A stretch of 64,000 nt of DNA, taken from NCBI RefSeq assembly GCF_014648395.1, contig NZ_BMRA01000009.1, positions 211,744 to 275,743 on the forward strand. The letters run 5' to 3'. The first letter of the stretch is position 1. Each line of letters opens with the position of its first letter. The stretch comes from Micromonospora fulviviridis (lineage in GTDB: Bacteria > Actinomycetota > Actinomycetes > Mycobacteriales > Micromonosporaceae). Shown here piece after piece: positions 49,331-57,962 of the stretch. The translations under genes were made by a program, and so were the position numbers. The notes under the pieces are model-generated. The model searched no databases and had not been told where the DNA came from. It was given only the letters and a program-made list of their open reading frames with translations.

Positions 49331-49831
49331 ATGCGCGTACCGACCGTCCTGCGCCGACCCCCGCTGCGGCCCGTGCCGCTGCTCGTCGTCGCGCTGCTGC
49401 TGGCCGCCGCCGTGGCGGTGGCCGGCTGGACCGCCGACCGCCGCGCCGGCCAGCGCGACCAGGCCGTCCGGCAGGCCCTGGCCACCGCCCCGGCCGCCGC
49501 CAAGGCCCTCTTCTCGTACGACTACCGCACGTTCGACGACAGCGTCGCCAACGGCCGCACCTTCGCCACGGGCGCGTTCGCCGACGAGTACGCGCAGACC
49601 ACCACCGCGCTCAAGGCGACGGCCACGAAACAGCAGGCCGTGGTGCTCGCCGAGGTCTCCGCCACCGGCGTGGTGAGCGCCGAGCCGGACCGGGTGGAGC
49701 TGCTGCTCTACCTCAACCAGTACCGGCGCAACGTGACCACGGCGGGGGAGAAGGTGGACCAGAACCGGGTGGTGCTCACCCTGGTGCCGGTGCACGGCGA
49801 GTGGAAGGTCGTCCAGGCCACCGCCATCTGA
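49331..49831 (+). CDS. Mce-associated membrane protein (Mam-like) 2
   Basis: This protein of about 166 aa uses ATG 49331 because AGGAGGAG lies directly upstream; an ATG at 49310 overlapping the previous gene would add seven residues. A transmembrane helix (VPLLVVALLLAAAVAVAGWT) is followed by an NTF2-like domain typical of Mam proteins: AKALFSYDYRTFDDSVANGR, EYAQTTTALKATATKQQAVV and VVLTLVPVHGEWKVVQATAI. It closes the Mce operon. Confidence 0.88.
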   Translation: MRVPTVLRRPPLRPVPLLVVALLLAAAVAVAGWTADRRAGQRDQAVRQALATAPAAAKALFSYDYRTFDDSVANGRTFATGAFADEYAQTTTALKATATKQQAVVLAEVSATGVVSAEPDRVELLLYLNQYRRNVTTAGEKVDQNRVVLTLVPVHGEWKVVQATAI

Positions 49832-49867
49832 CCGGCGGGCTTGCCGGCGTCTGCTAGCTGTGGCGGT

Positions 49868-50074
49868 GTGTCCGAAACCGACCACCGGCCCGCCGACCTG
49901 GCCGGCCCGTCCGCGACCGACCCCGGACCCGGCCGGCACCCCGGGTCCGGGGTCGCCGTCCGGCGCGCGGAAGCACCCGTTGCGCCGATGGACGGCGGCT
50001 CCGGCGCGACCAGAATGACCAGCGAGGCGGAGGCCGACACCCGCCCCTGGAACGCCGTGGAGTTCGTCGCATGA
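49868..50074 (+). CDS. Possible small ORF coupled to the kinase gene
   Basis: A 68-codon ORF from GTG 49868 ends in a TGA that overlaps the kinase ATG (ATGA). The peptide is hydrophilic and Pro/Gly/Ala-rich with no recognisable motif and no clear ribosome site. The overlap is the only argument for it; it may be simply 5' leader sequence. Confidence 0.3.
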   Translation: MSETDHRPADLAGPSATDPGPGRHPGSGVAVRRAEAPVAPMDGGSGATRMTSEAEADTRPWNAVEFVA

Positions 50075-51711
50075 GCGGCTGGCAGCTGTCCGGCTACACG
50101 CCGGTCCGTCGGCTCGGCGCCGGTGCGTCGGGCAGCGTCGTGCTCGCCACCCACGACGCCACCGGCACCCCGGTCGCCATCAAGTACCTGGTGCGCGACA
50201 TCGGCGCGGACTCCTCCTTCCGGACCGCCTTCCGGGAGGAGGCCCGGCTCCTCGGCGAGATCGACGACCGGCACGTCAGCCGCCTCTACGAGTACGTCGA
50301 GTCGCCCCACGGCGCGGCCATCGTGATGGAGCTGGTCAACGGGGTCTCGCTGCGCCAGATGCTGCGCGCGCACGGCCCGACCACCCCCGAGGCGGCGCTC
50401 TGCGTGCTGAAGGGGTCGCTCGCCGGGCTCGCCGCCGCGCACGCCCGCGGCGTGGTGCACCGCGACTACAAGCCGGAGAACGTGCTGGTCACCGGCGAAG
50501 GGCTGAGCAAGCTCGCCGACTTCGGCATCGCCATGCCGGTCGGGCAGGGCTCCGACACCACCGTCTCCGGCACGCCCCGCTACATGGCCCCGGAGCAGTG
50601 GACCGGCGCGCCGGCCAGCCCGGCCTGCGACATCTACGCGGCCACCGCCACCTTCTTCGAGTGCCTCACCGGCCGGCCCCCGTACGAGGGGCCGGACCTG
50701 TTCACCCTGCGCGAGCAGCACGTCTCCGCGCCGATCCCGACCGACCCGGCACCCGCGCCGGTGCACGAGCTGCTCCGGCACGGCATGGCCAAGCGCCCCG
50801 ACGAGCGGCCGCAGCCCGCCCAGGTGTTCCTGGAGATCCTGGACCGGGTGGCGGGCGCCGGATACGGCGAGGAGTGGGAGGAGCGGGGCCTGCGCGAGCT
50901 GGCCCGCCGGGCCGCCCTGCTCGCCGCGCTCTGGCCGTTCCCCGACGGCGCGGGCGGCGCCACCAGCCTCGCCAGCACCACGCTCGGCACGACGGCGGGG
51001 AGCGGCCGGTTCGGCCGGGGGCGCGCCCGGACCGTGCTGGCCGCCGGCGCCCTCGCGGCCGCCCTGCTGGCCGGCGGCGCCGGCTACAGCTACGCCGCGC
51101 ACGACGACCCGGCCACCGCCGACGGCCCCACCGCCCCGGCCGTCACCGACCCCACCAGCACGGGCCCGGCCGGCGCCACGCCGACCGGCACGCCGGCGCC
51201 GACCGTGACCGCCACCCCGTCCGTGACCGCCACCGCGTCCGCGATCCCGAGCGCCACCCCGACCGGTTCCCGCTCCGCGACGCCCACCCGCTCGCCGGTA
51301 CGCACCAGCGCTCCCGCCCCGACCCCGTCGACCAGCACCTCGCCGCCCCCGCCGCCGGACGTCACCGCCCCCACCGTTGGTGGTGTCGCCGCCGACCCCG
51401 GGCAGCTCGAACCGAACGGCTGCCCGTACGGCTACAAGACCGCAACGGTCACCGCGACGGTCACCGACGACCGCAGCGGCCCGGCCGCACTCAAGGTCAC
51501 CTTCCGCTACACCCTGGAGGGCGCCACCGGCACGGGGTCGATGGCCGCCGCCGGGCGCGGCGTGTTCCGGGGCACGCTCGGCCCGTTGTCGGCGCCGAAG
51601 CAGAGCACCCGCATCCCCGTCCACGTCACCGCCGTCGACGCCGCCGGCAACGCGACCACCTCGGCGTCGCCGGTGTACGTGACGCTCTACAACTACTGCA
51701 CCCCCGGCTAG
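50071..51711 (+). CDS. Membrane serine/threonine protein kinase (PknB-like) with extracellular Ig-like domain
   Basis: This 546-residue Hanks-type kinase contains the Gly loop RLGAGASGSVVLA, VAIKYL (Lys38), VVHRDYKPENVLV (catalytic Asp132; Tyr replaces the usual Leu in HRDLKPEN), LADFGIA (Asp150) and GTPRYMAPEQW. Kinase residues run to about 265. A juxtamembrane linker and one transmembrane helix (TVLAAGALAAALLAGGAGYS, about 312-331) lead to a Pro/Thr/Ser-rich stalk. A beta-sandwich-like domain (about 430-546, with two Cys near the ends) completes it. No PASTA repeats are present, so the ligand differs from that of PknB. The next two genes encode Thr-motif-rich proteins that may be its substrates. 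Confidence 0.93.
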   Translation: MSGWQLSGYTPVRRLGAGASGSVVLATHDATGTPVAIKYLVRDIGADSSFRTAFREEARLLGEIDDRHVSRLYEYVESPHGAAIVMELVNGVSLRQMLRAHGPTTPEAALCVLKGSLAGLAAAHARGVVHRDYKPENVLVTGEGLSKLADFGIAMPVGQGSDTTVSGTPRYMAPEQWTGAPASPACDIYAATATFFECLTGRPPYEGPDLFTLREQHVSAPIPTDPAPAPVHELLRHGMAKRPDERPQPAQVFLEILDRVAGAGYGEEWEERGLRELARRAALLAALWPFPDGAGGATSLASTTLGTTAGSGRFGRGRARTVLAAGALAAALLAGGAGYSYAAHDDPATADGPTAPAVTDPTSTGPAGATPTGTPAPTVTATPSVTATASAIPSATPTGSRSATPTRSPVRTSAPAPTPSTSTSPPPPPDVTAPTVGGVAADPGQLEPNGCPYGYKTATVTATVTDDRSGPAALKVTFRYTLEGATGTGSMAAAGRGVFRGTLGPLSAPKQSTRIPVHVTAVDAAGNATTSASPVYVTLYNYCTPG

Positions 51712-51764
51712 GAGTCGACCGTGCCCGCTGCCCAGACCTGCGCCGCGACCCGGGGACGGCCGGC

Positions 51765-52745
51765 GTGACCCGGCCCGAGGAGCCGACCGAGGCGCTGCCC
51801 ACCCGGGCGCTGCCCACCGACCCCGGCGCGACCGTCGACCTGGGTCGCGCCGGCGACCCGGCGCACCACACCGACGCCACCGTCCACCTCGGCCCGCCGG
51901 CGCCGCCCGCCCCGCCCCCGAGCCCGGACGCGACCGTGCACTTCGGCGCGACCTCCCCGGCGGCCGGGTGGCCCGGCGACGACCGGACGGCGCACCTCGG
52001 CGCGTCCGAGCCGACCGCGCGCTTCGGCGGCCCGACCGGGGGTGTGCCCGGCGCCGCCGAGCCGACCGTGCACTTCCGCGCGACGCCGGAACCGACCGCC
52101 CGGTTCGACGTACCGACCGTCGGCGCTCCGCGCGCCGCCGAGCCCACCGAGTACCGCAGCGCGCCGGCCGGGCCGACCGCCGGGGCGTACCGGCAGGCGA
52201 CGGCGGACGCGCGGGCGGTGAGCGGCGGCACGGCGCCCGCGCCCGGCGGGGAACTGCGCTTCGGGCCCGGCGTGCCGGCCACCCCGCCGCCCGCCCCGGC
52301 CTGGCCGGCGGCGCCCTCGGCGCGGCGGCCCCGCCCGGTCTGGCGCCGCGTCGTCTCGGTGCTGTCCACCCTGCTCACCGCGGCGCTGCTGGTGGTGGTC
52401 GGGCTCTACCTCTGGCAGCGGTTGCGCCCGCTGGAGGTCGAGGGGGTCACCGTGGCGGTGCCCCGGCCCCCCGGCGTGGCCTGCGACGTCACCGTGGATG
52501 TGGTGGCCACGGTGCGCACCAACGGGCGCGGCGGGGTGATCCGCTACCAGTGGTTCCGCTCGGACGCGCCGCCGGGCAGCCTGCTCACCGAGCGGGTCGG
52601 CCGCGGCCAGCGGACCGTCACCCTCACCCTCAAGTGGACGTTCAGCGGGGTCGGCGCGACCAACGGGACCGCCACCGTCAACGTCATCGAGCCGTCGCCG
52701 GTGCAGGCCGGCACGCAGGTCCGCTACCGCTGCCCCGGGGGCTGA
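51765..52745 (+). CDS. Single-pass membrane protein with N-terminal Thr-motif array
   Basis: This protein of about 326 aa starts at GTG 51765. The first 190 residues are a Pro/Ala-rich segment containing eight similar short motifs: GATVDLG, DATVHLG, DATVHFG, DRTAHLG, EPTARFG, EPTVHFR, EPTARFD and EPTEYRS. Each has an acidic or polar residue two positions before Thr. One transmembrane helix follows (VVSVLSTLLTAALLVVVGLY), then an extracellular beta-rich domain with two Cys (GVACDVT, RYRCPGG) similar in style to the kinase ectodomain. The repeated Thr sites right beside a Ser/Thr kinase suggest multisite phosphorylation. I do not recognise a family. Confidence 0.8.
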   Translation: MTRPEEPTEALPTRALPTDPGATVDLGRAGDPAHHTDATVHLGPPAPPAPPPSPDATVHFGATSPAAGWPGDDRTAHLGASEPTARFGGPTGGVPGAAEPTVHFRATPEPTARFDVPTVGAPRAAEPTEYRSAPAGPTAGAYRQATADARAVSGGTAPAPGGELRFGPGVPATPPPAPAWPAAPSARRPRPVWRRVVSVLSTLLTAALLVVVGLYLWQRLRPLEVEGVTVAVPRPPGVACDVTVDVVATVRTNGRGGVIRYQWFRSDAPPGSLLTERVGRGQRTVTLTLKWTFSGVGATNGTATVNVIEPSPVQAGTQVRYRCPGG

Positions 52746-52749
52746 CCGC

Positions 52750-52775
52750 GTTTCCCGGACGGCTGGTCAGGGTAG
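52750..52775 (+). promoter_or_regulatory. Stress-sigma promoter candidate upstream of the TM-helix protein
   Basis: GTTT, 16 bases, then GGGTAG lie in the 73-bp gap before the ATG at 52819. This fits the GNNT-N14-16-GGGTA pattern and resembles the candidate at 60680-60704. Confidence 0.55.
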
Positions 52776-52818
52776 CTCCAGGTGAACGACCCCTGACCAT
52801 GTGCGTGGAGGCCCTTCG

Positions 52819-53784
52819 ATGAGAGACAACTTCGGGGACGCGGTGGGTGACGCGTTCCGTTCGGTGATGCTGTTCCTGCCCAAGGCGGTCGCCTTCGTCG
52901 CCATCCTGATCGTGGGCTGGCTGGTGGCCAAGGCCGTGCTGAAGATCGTGGACAAGGTCCTGGAGCGGGTCCACTTCGACCGGGCCGTCGAGCGCGGCGG
53001 CATCAAGACCGCGCTGGCCCGCTCGAAGTACGACGCCAGCGACATCGTCGCCAAGCTGGCCTACTACGCGGTGCTGCTGGTGACCCTCCAGCTCGCCTTC
53101 GGCATCTGGGGCCCGAACCCGATCTCGGACCTGATCGCCGGTGTCATCGCCTGGCTGCCCCGGGCGTTCGTGGCCATCGTCATCGTGGTGGTGGCCGCGG
53201 CCATCGCCCGGGCGGTGAAGGACATCATCTCCAGCGCTCTCGGCGGCCTGTCCTACGGCCGGGTGCTGGCCAACATCGCCTCGGTGTTCATCCTGGGCCT
53301 GGGCGTCATCGCCGCGCTCAACCAGATCGGCGTCGCCACCACGGTGACCACCCCGGTGCTGATCGCCGTGCTCGCCACCGTCGGCGGCATCCTCGTCGTC
53401 GGCGTCGGCGGCGGTCTGGTCCGCCCCATGCAGAGCCGCTGGGAGAACTGGCTGGCCCGCGCCGAGGAGGAGTCGCGGACCATCGCCACCCACGCCCGGG
53501 CGTACCAGGCCGGGCGGCGGGACGTCGAGGCGCGGTTCGCCGAGCCGACCAGCCCGTACGCCGAGGCCGAGCTGACCCGGCCGGTGGCCGGCGAGACCGA
53601 GGCCGACCGGACCCTGCCGGTCGCCCCGTACGGCGCGGCGGAGCCGACCCAGCCGGTGCCGGCGTACGGCGACCCGGACCGCACCCAGCCGACCACGCCG
53701 CGGCAGCCCACGGCCGAGCAGTCCGCGGACAGCGAGGCCACCATGGTCATCCCGCAGGCGGACGTCGACCGGTCCCGCCGCTGA
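52819..53784 (+). CDS. Conserved TM-helix (mechanosensitive-channel-like) membrane protein with Thr-rich tail
   Basis: This protein of about 321 aa has ATG 52819 with GGAG upstream. About five transmembrane segments include FLPKAVAFVAILIVGWLVAK and AWLPRAFVAIVIVVVAAAIA, typical of the 'conserved TM helix' proteins related to MscS-type channels, but the MscS pore/beta domain is absent. The cytoplasmic tail (about 210-321) holds repeated Thr sites in acidic or polar contexts: AEPTSPY, AELTRPV, ADRTLPV, AEPTQPV, PDRTQPT and SEATMVI. Such sites resemble targets of PknB-type kinases and FHA-binding motifs. It has its own stress-type promoter candidate. Confidence 0.85.
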   Translation: MRDNFGDAVGDAFRSVMLFLPKAVAFVAILIVGWLVAKAVLKIVDKVLERVHFDRAVERGGIKTALARSKYDASDIVAKLAYYAVLLVTLQLAFGIWGPNPISDLIAGVIAWLPRAFVAIVIVVVAAAIARAVKDIISSALGGLSYGRVLANIASVFILGLGVIAALNQIGVATTVTTPVLIAVLATVGGILVVGVGGGLVRPMQSRWENWLARAEEESRTIATHARAYQAGRRDVEARFAEPTSPYAEAELTRPVAGETEADRTLPVAPYGAAEPTQPVPAYGDPDRTQPTTPRQPTAEQSADSEATMVIPQADVDRSRR

Positions 53785-53796
53785 CCGAACGCCTAC

Positions 53797-53833
53797 CGGC
53801 CGGGGTGGGGCCCTACGGGTCCCACCCCGGCCG
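53797..53833 (+). terminator. Hairpin terminator after the TM-helix protein
   Basis: A 13-bp perfect inverted repeat (CGGCCGGGGTGGG and its complement) with a further inner CCC/GGG pairing lies 12 bp beyond the stop codon at 53784. Confidence 0.8.
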
Positions 53834-53978
53834 TCTGTTCGGGGCGGCGTGGGTGCCGGCTGTCCGGTTACCATCGCCGCATGCACTGGCGACATTGATG
53901 CCCTGCTGAGGGTCGAGCCCGCGGGCCACCGCGGACACCGCACGTCCGGTGTCCGTCACGTCCCCGTGGGAAGGCCCC

Positions 53979-55265
53979 ATGCTCATCGTCTCCGCGCGCG
54001 TGCCCGCCGAGCGCCGGCTCGCCGCCACCCTCTACGCCTACGCGTTCCTCACCGACCTGGTCCTGCTCTATCCGGTCTACGCGCTGCTCTTCGCCGACAC
54101 CGGGCTGTCGGTCGGGCAGATCTCCTCGCTCTTCGTGCTCTGGTCGGCCGCCGGCATCCTGCTGGAGGTGCCCTCCGGCGCCTGGGCCGACGCGGTCTCC
54201 CGGCGGCTGCTGCTCTGCCTCGCCCCGCTGCTCGCCGCCGCCGGCTTCGCGCTCTGGGTACTCGTCCCGTCCTACCCGGCGTTCGCCGTCGGCTTCCTGC
54301 TCTGGGGTGCGGGCGGCGCGCTGCGCTCCGGCGCCCTGGAGGCGCTGGTCTGGACCGAACTCGACCGGCTCGGCGCCGCCGGCCGGTACGCCCGGCTGGC
54401 CGGCCGGGCGAAGACCGCCGAGTCGCTCGGGGTGGTCGCCGCCATGGGGCTGGCCGCCCCGGTCCTGGCTCTCGGCGGCTATCCGGCGGTCGGCGCGGCG
54501 AGCGTGGCGGCGTGCCTGGCCGCCGCGGCGGTCGCCACCCGGTTCCCCGAGCACCGCGCGGCAAAGCCGGCGGGCCACGACCGGACCGGCGCGGCCCAGC
54601 CCGACGCGGCGGGCGAGGGCCAGCCCGATCCGGCCGAGCCGGGCTGGTGGAAGAGCCTGCGCGGCGGGCTGGCCGAGGCCCGCGCCGACCGGTCGGTGCG
54701 GGCGGCCGTGCTGCTGGTGCCGGCGGTCGCCGCCGTGTGGGGCGGCCTCGACGAGTACACGCCGCTGCTGGCCCGGGACACCGGGGTTCCGGCGGCCGGC
54801 GTGCCGTTGCTGCTCCTGCTGGTCTGGGCCGGCACGACGGTGGGCGGCCTGCTGGCCCCGGCGGGGGAGCGGCTGACCGACCGTGGCTTCGCCGCCCTGC
54901 TGGCCGGCGCGGCGCTGGCCCTCGCCGCGGGGGCCCTGCTCCGCCACCCGGCCGGGTTCGTCCTGGTCGGCGTCGCGTTCGCGGCGTTCCAACTCGCCAC
55001 CGTGCTGGCCGACGTGCGGCTCCAGGCCCGGATCAGCGGGCCGGACCGGGCGACCGTCACCTCGGCGGCGGGGATGGCCACCGACCTGACCATCGTCGCG
55101 GTCTACGCGGGATACGGCGTCGTGGCGGGCGCGGCCGGCAACGCGGTCGCCTTCGCGGTGGCGGTGCTGCCGTACCTGCTGCTGGCGGGCCGGCTGGCCA
55201 TCGGTCGACCCGCCAGCCCGGGTCTGCCGAATAGGTCGTTGCCCGACAATACGGGGCTTTCCTGA
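53979..55265 (+). CDS. MFS transporter
   Basis: This protein of about 428 aa has twelve predicted helices; ATG 53979 is preceded by GGGAAGG (a GTG at 53949 is possible). Features are FADTGLSVGQISSLFVLWSA in helix 2, the loop 2-3 motif PSGAWADAVSRRLLL (a variant of G-x-x-x-D-R-x-G-R), a central hydrophilic loop (about residues 200-230) and a second half with DVRLQARISGPDRATVTSAA. The latter resembles the 'MFS_1 / YfcJ-like' drug-efflux subgroup. The substrate is unknown. It is monocistronic, flanked by a terminator upstream. Confidence 0.88.
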   Translation: MLIVSARVPAERRLAATLYAYAFLTDLVLLYPVYALLFADTGLSVGQISSLFVLWSAAGILLEVPSGAWADAVSRRLLLCLAPLLAAAGFALWVLVPSYPAFAVGFLLWGAGGALRSGALEALVWTELDRLGAAGRYARLAGRAKTAESLGVVAAMGLAAPVLALGGYPAVGAASVAACLAAAAVATRFPEHRAAKPAGHDRTGAAQPDAAGEGQPDPAEPGWWKSLRGGLAEARADRSVRAAVLLVPAVAAVWGGLDEYTPLLARDTGVPAAGVPLLLLLVWAGTTVGGLLAPAGERLTDRGFAALLAGAALALAAGALLRHPAGFVLVGVAFAAFQLATVLADVRLQARISGPDRATVTSAAGMATDLTIVAVYAGYGVVAGAAGNAVAFAVAVLPYLLLAGRLAIGRPASPGLPNRSLPDNTGLS

Positions 55266-55358
55266 CTACGGTATGGGCGGAAGCGACCGGCGCCGGTCGT
55301 CCCCGGGGTGGGCCCGGGGCGGCCGGCGGTGGGCTGGTCGGGACGGAGGCGACGCGGC

Positions 55359-57221
55359 GTGACGATGGAAGCAGAGCGCACCCTGCGCGAGGAGGAACTG
55401 ACCGGGCTGGCGGAACTGGCCGCCCAGCTCCGGGTCGACTCGATCCGGTGCAGCACCCGGGCCGGCTCCGGCCACCCGACGTCGAGCCTGTCCGCCGCCG
55501 ACCTGCTCGCGGTGCTGGTCTCCCGCCACCTGCGCTACGACTGGTCGTACCCGGGCAACCGCGCCAACGACCACCTGATCTTCTCCAAGGGGCACGCCTC
55601 GCCGCTGCTGTACGCGGTCTTCCGCGCGACCGGCGCGATCAGCGAGCAGGAGCTGCTGGAGACCTACCGCCAGTCGAACTCCCGCCTCCAGGGCCACCCC
55701 ACCCCCGTGCTGCCCTGGGTCGACACCGCCACCGGCTCGCTCGGCCAGGGGCTGCCGGTCGGCGTCGGCATCGCCCTGGCCGGGCGGTACCTGGACAAGC
55801 TGCCGTACCACGTCTGGGTGCTCTGCGGCGACAGCGAGACGGCCGAGGGCTCCATCTGGGAGGCGCTCGACAAGGCCGGCCACTACGGGCTGCGGAACCT
55901 CACCGCGATCGTGGACGTGAACCGGTTCGGCCAGCGGGGACCGACCGAGCTGGAGTGGGACCTGGACACCTACCGCCGGCGGGTCGAGGCGTTCGGCTGC
56001 CACCCGCTCGTCGTCGACGGCCACGACCTGGCCGCCATCGACGAGGTGCTCGGGCGGGCCCGGCAGGCGACCGGCCCGACGGTGGTGCTCGCCCGGACGG
56101 TCAAGGGCAAGGGCGTGCCGGAGATCGAGAACCGGCCGGACTGGCACGGCAAGGCGCTCGAACCGGACCAGGCCGAGCGGGCCGTCCAGGCCCTCGGCGG
56201 CGTGCGGCAGATCCGGGTCGCCGGCCCGCGGCCCGCCGCCGCGCCGCCGGCCCCCGCCCCCGCGGCCGGGAAGCCCCTGGAGCTGCCCCGGTACGAGAAG
56301 GGGACGAAGGTCGCCACCCGCAACGCGTACGGGGACGCGCTGCGCGCGCTGGGCGCCCGGCCGGACGTCGTGGCCCTCGACGGCGAGGTCAGCGACTCCA
56401 CCCGGGCCGACAAGTTCGGCGAGGCGTACCCGGACCGGTTCTTCGAGATGTTCATCGCCGAGCAGCAACTGGTCGCCGCCGCGGTGGGGCTGCGCGTGCG
56501 CGGCTACCGGCCCTTCGCGGCCACCTTCGCCGCGTTCCTCTCCCGCGCCTACGACTTCATCCGGATGGCCGGCATCTCCCGGGCCGACATCGCCCTCGCC
56601 GGGTCCCACGCGGGCGTGGAGATCGGCCCGGACGGCCCCTCCCAGATGGGGCTGGAGGATCTCGCCGCCCTGCGCGCCGTGCACGGGTCGACCGTGCTCT
56701 ACCCGAGCGACGCCGTGTCCTGCGCGGCCCTGGTCGCCGCCATGGTCGACCGCGAGGGCGTCAGCTACCTGCGCACCACCCGCGGCAAGTACCCGGTCCT
56801 GTACGACAACGGGGAGGACTTCCCGATCGGCGGCAGCAAGGTGGTCCGCGACGGGAGCGACGTCGCGCTCATCGGCGCCGGGGTGACCGTGCACAACTGC
56901 CTCGCGGCCGCCGACGAGCTGGCCCGCGAGGGGATCGACGCGCGGGTCGTCGACCTCTACTCGGTCAAGCCGGTCGACCGGCAGCGGCTGCTCGACGCCG
57001 TACGGGACACCGGCGGCCGGTTGGTGGTGGTCGAGGACCACTACCCGCAGGGCGGGCTGGGCTCCGCCGTGCTGGAGTCGCTGGCCGACCTGGCCGAGCC
57101 GGTGCGGGTGAGCCACCTGGCGGTACGCGGGCTGCCCGGCTCCGGCACCCCGGCGCAGCAGATGGACCGGGCGGGCATCGGCGCCCACGCGATCGTCAGC
57201 GCGGCGCGCGCCATCGCCTGA
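55359..57221 (+). CDS. Transketolase (single chain, short form)
   Basis: This 620-residue thiamine-diphosphate enzyme is chosen from GTG 55359, with GGAGG 9 bp upstream; ATG 55365 is two codons in. The N-terminal TPP domain contains CSTRAGSGHPTSSLSAADLL, HLIFSKGHASPLLYAVF, LGQGLPVGVGIALAGRYLDK and the cofactor motif VLCGDSETAEGSIWEALDKA. A Pro/Ala linker (about 288-302) precedes the pyrimidine and C-terminal domains (FEMFIAEQQLVAAAVGLRVR, MGLEDLAALRAVHGSTVLYP, YSVKPVDRQRLLDA). It moves two-carbon units between sugar phosphates. The domain order and the linker resemble the two-subunit transketolases joined into one chain, somewhat shorter than the classical 660-700 aa enzymes. It probably is a second, non-housekeeping transketolase. 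Confidence 0.92.
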   Translation: MTMEAERTLREEELTGLAELAAQLRVDSIRCSTRAGSGHPTSSLSAADLLAVLVSRHLRYDWSYPGNRANDHLIFSKGHASPLLYAVFRATGAISEQELLETYRQSNSRLQGHPTPVLPWVDTATGSLGQGLPVGVGIALAGRYLDKLPYHVWVLCGDSETAEGSIWEALDKAGHYGLRNLTAIVDVNRFGQRGPTELEWDLDTYRRRVEAFGCHPLVVDGHDLAAIDEVLGRARQATGPTVVLARTVKGKGVPEIENRPDWHGKALEPDQAERAVQALGGVRQIRVAGPRPAAAPPAPAPAAGKPLELPRYEKGTKVATRNAYGDALRALGARPDVVALDGEVSDSTRADKFGEAYPDRFFEMFIAEQQLVAAAVGLRVRGYRPFAATFAAFLSRAYDFIRMAGISRADIALAGSHAGVEIGPDGPSQMGLEDLAALRAVHGSTVLYPSDAVSCAALVAAMVDREGVSYLRTTRGKYPVLYDNGEDFPIGGSKVVRDGSDVALIGAGVTVHNCLAAADELAREGIDARVVDLYSVKPVDRQRLLDAVRDTGGRLVVVEDHYPQGGLGSAVLESLADLAEPVRVSHLAVRGLPGSGTPAQQMDRAGIGAHAIVSAARAIA

Positions 57222-57327
57222 CGACCGCCCGACCTGGCCCGGAACCCGCCGCTGACCTGCGCTCTTGAGCCGGACGGCACCAGATGACGCCAGGATGGCA
57301 CCTTTCTGAGCCAACTAGGCTTGCCTG

Positions 57328-57357
57328 TGGTGCCATACGTGTGCCACGATGGCACCA
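57328..57357. promoter_or_regulatory. Autoregulatory operator with palindrome reaching the start codon
   Basis: TGGTGCCAT (57328-57336) and ATGGCACCA (57349-57357) are perfect 9-bp inverted repeats separated by 12 bases. The last A is the first base of the regulator's ATG. A third GTGCCA lies between them, and another GGCACC copy occurs at about 57297-57302. TAGGCT (57316-57321) is a reasonable -10. The ribbon-helix-helix regulator encoded next is the obvious ligand. Confidence 0.75.
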
Positions 57358-57887
57358 TGGACCTGACGTCGTATGTGAGCAACCTCGGACGCGAGTTCGC
57401 CACGCTTGCCGAAGCCGGCGGTGAGGAGTCGCGTGCCCTGGTCGAGCGCCTGACCGGGTCGCTCGAGTCGGCGATCCGGATGACACTGCTGGACGCGCTC
57501 TCGGCCGCCGCCGACGAGATCACCCGGGACCTGGCCCCGGGCTCGGTGGAGCTGCGCCTGCGCGGACGCGAGCCGAACTTCGTCGTGACCGTGCCACCCG
57601 CCGAGCCGTCCGGCCGCACCGCCGAGGACAGCACGGCGACGGCCGGCGCGCCGGACAGCGATCTGCTGATCGCCGAGGAGGGCCCCTCCGCCCGGATCAA
57701 CGTACGCCTGCCCGAGCAGCTCAAGGCCGCGGTCGAGGAGGCCGCGGCCCGGGAGGGGCGCTCGGTCAACGCCTGGCTGGTCCGGGCGGCCGCCGCCGGC
57801 CTGCAGCGCTCGGACCGCGACCAGCGTCCCGAGCGACCCGGCAGCGCGAAACGCACCCCGCAGAGCTTCACCGGCTGGGTCCGGTAG
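57357..57887 (+). CDS. Ribbon-helix-helix (HicB/Arc-like) transcriptional regulator
   Basis: This protein of about 176 aa starts at ATG 57357. An N-terminal helical region (LTSYVSNLGREFATLAEAGG and onwards, about 1-75) is followed by a variable linker. A C-terminal RHH segment (ARINVRLPEQLKAAVEEAAA, then REGRSVNAWLVRAAAAGLQR) resembles HicB antitoxin DNA-binding tails, but no HicA toxin is present. The strong palindrome spanning the promoter and start suggests autoregulation. The next three genes (DUF4097, ABC ATPase, ABC permease) form its likely regulon, a common actinobacterial arrangement. Confidence 0.88.
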   Translation: MDLTSYVSNLGREFATLAEAGGEESRALVERLTGSLESAIRMTLLDALSAAADEITRDLAPGSVELRLRGREPNFVVTVPPAEPSGRTAEDSTATAGAPDSDLLIAEEGPSARINVRLPEQLKAAVEEAAAREGRSVNAWLVRAAAAGLQRSDRDQRPERPGSAKRTPQSFTGWVR

Positions 57888-57962
57888 CCGCGCCGCACCA
57901 CTTTCCCCACCCGTCCCCCGACCTGCGGGGACGGCCCACCTACCCCTGACGCGAGGACAACC

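Noticed and set aside
57911-57934. 8-bp inverted repeat CCGTCCCC / GGGGACGG between the RHH gene and DUF4097
   Set aside because: The stem is short, has no T-run and lies between genes of one likely operon; probably chance in GC-rich DNA.
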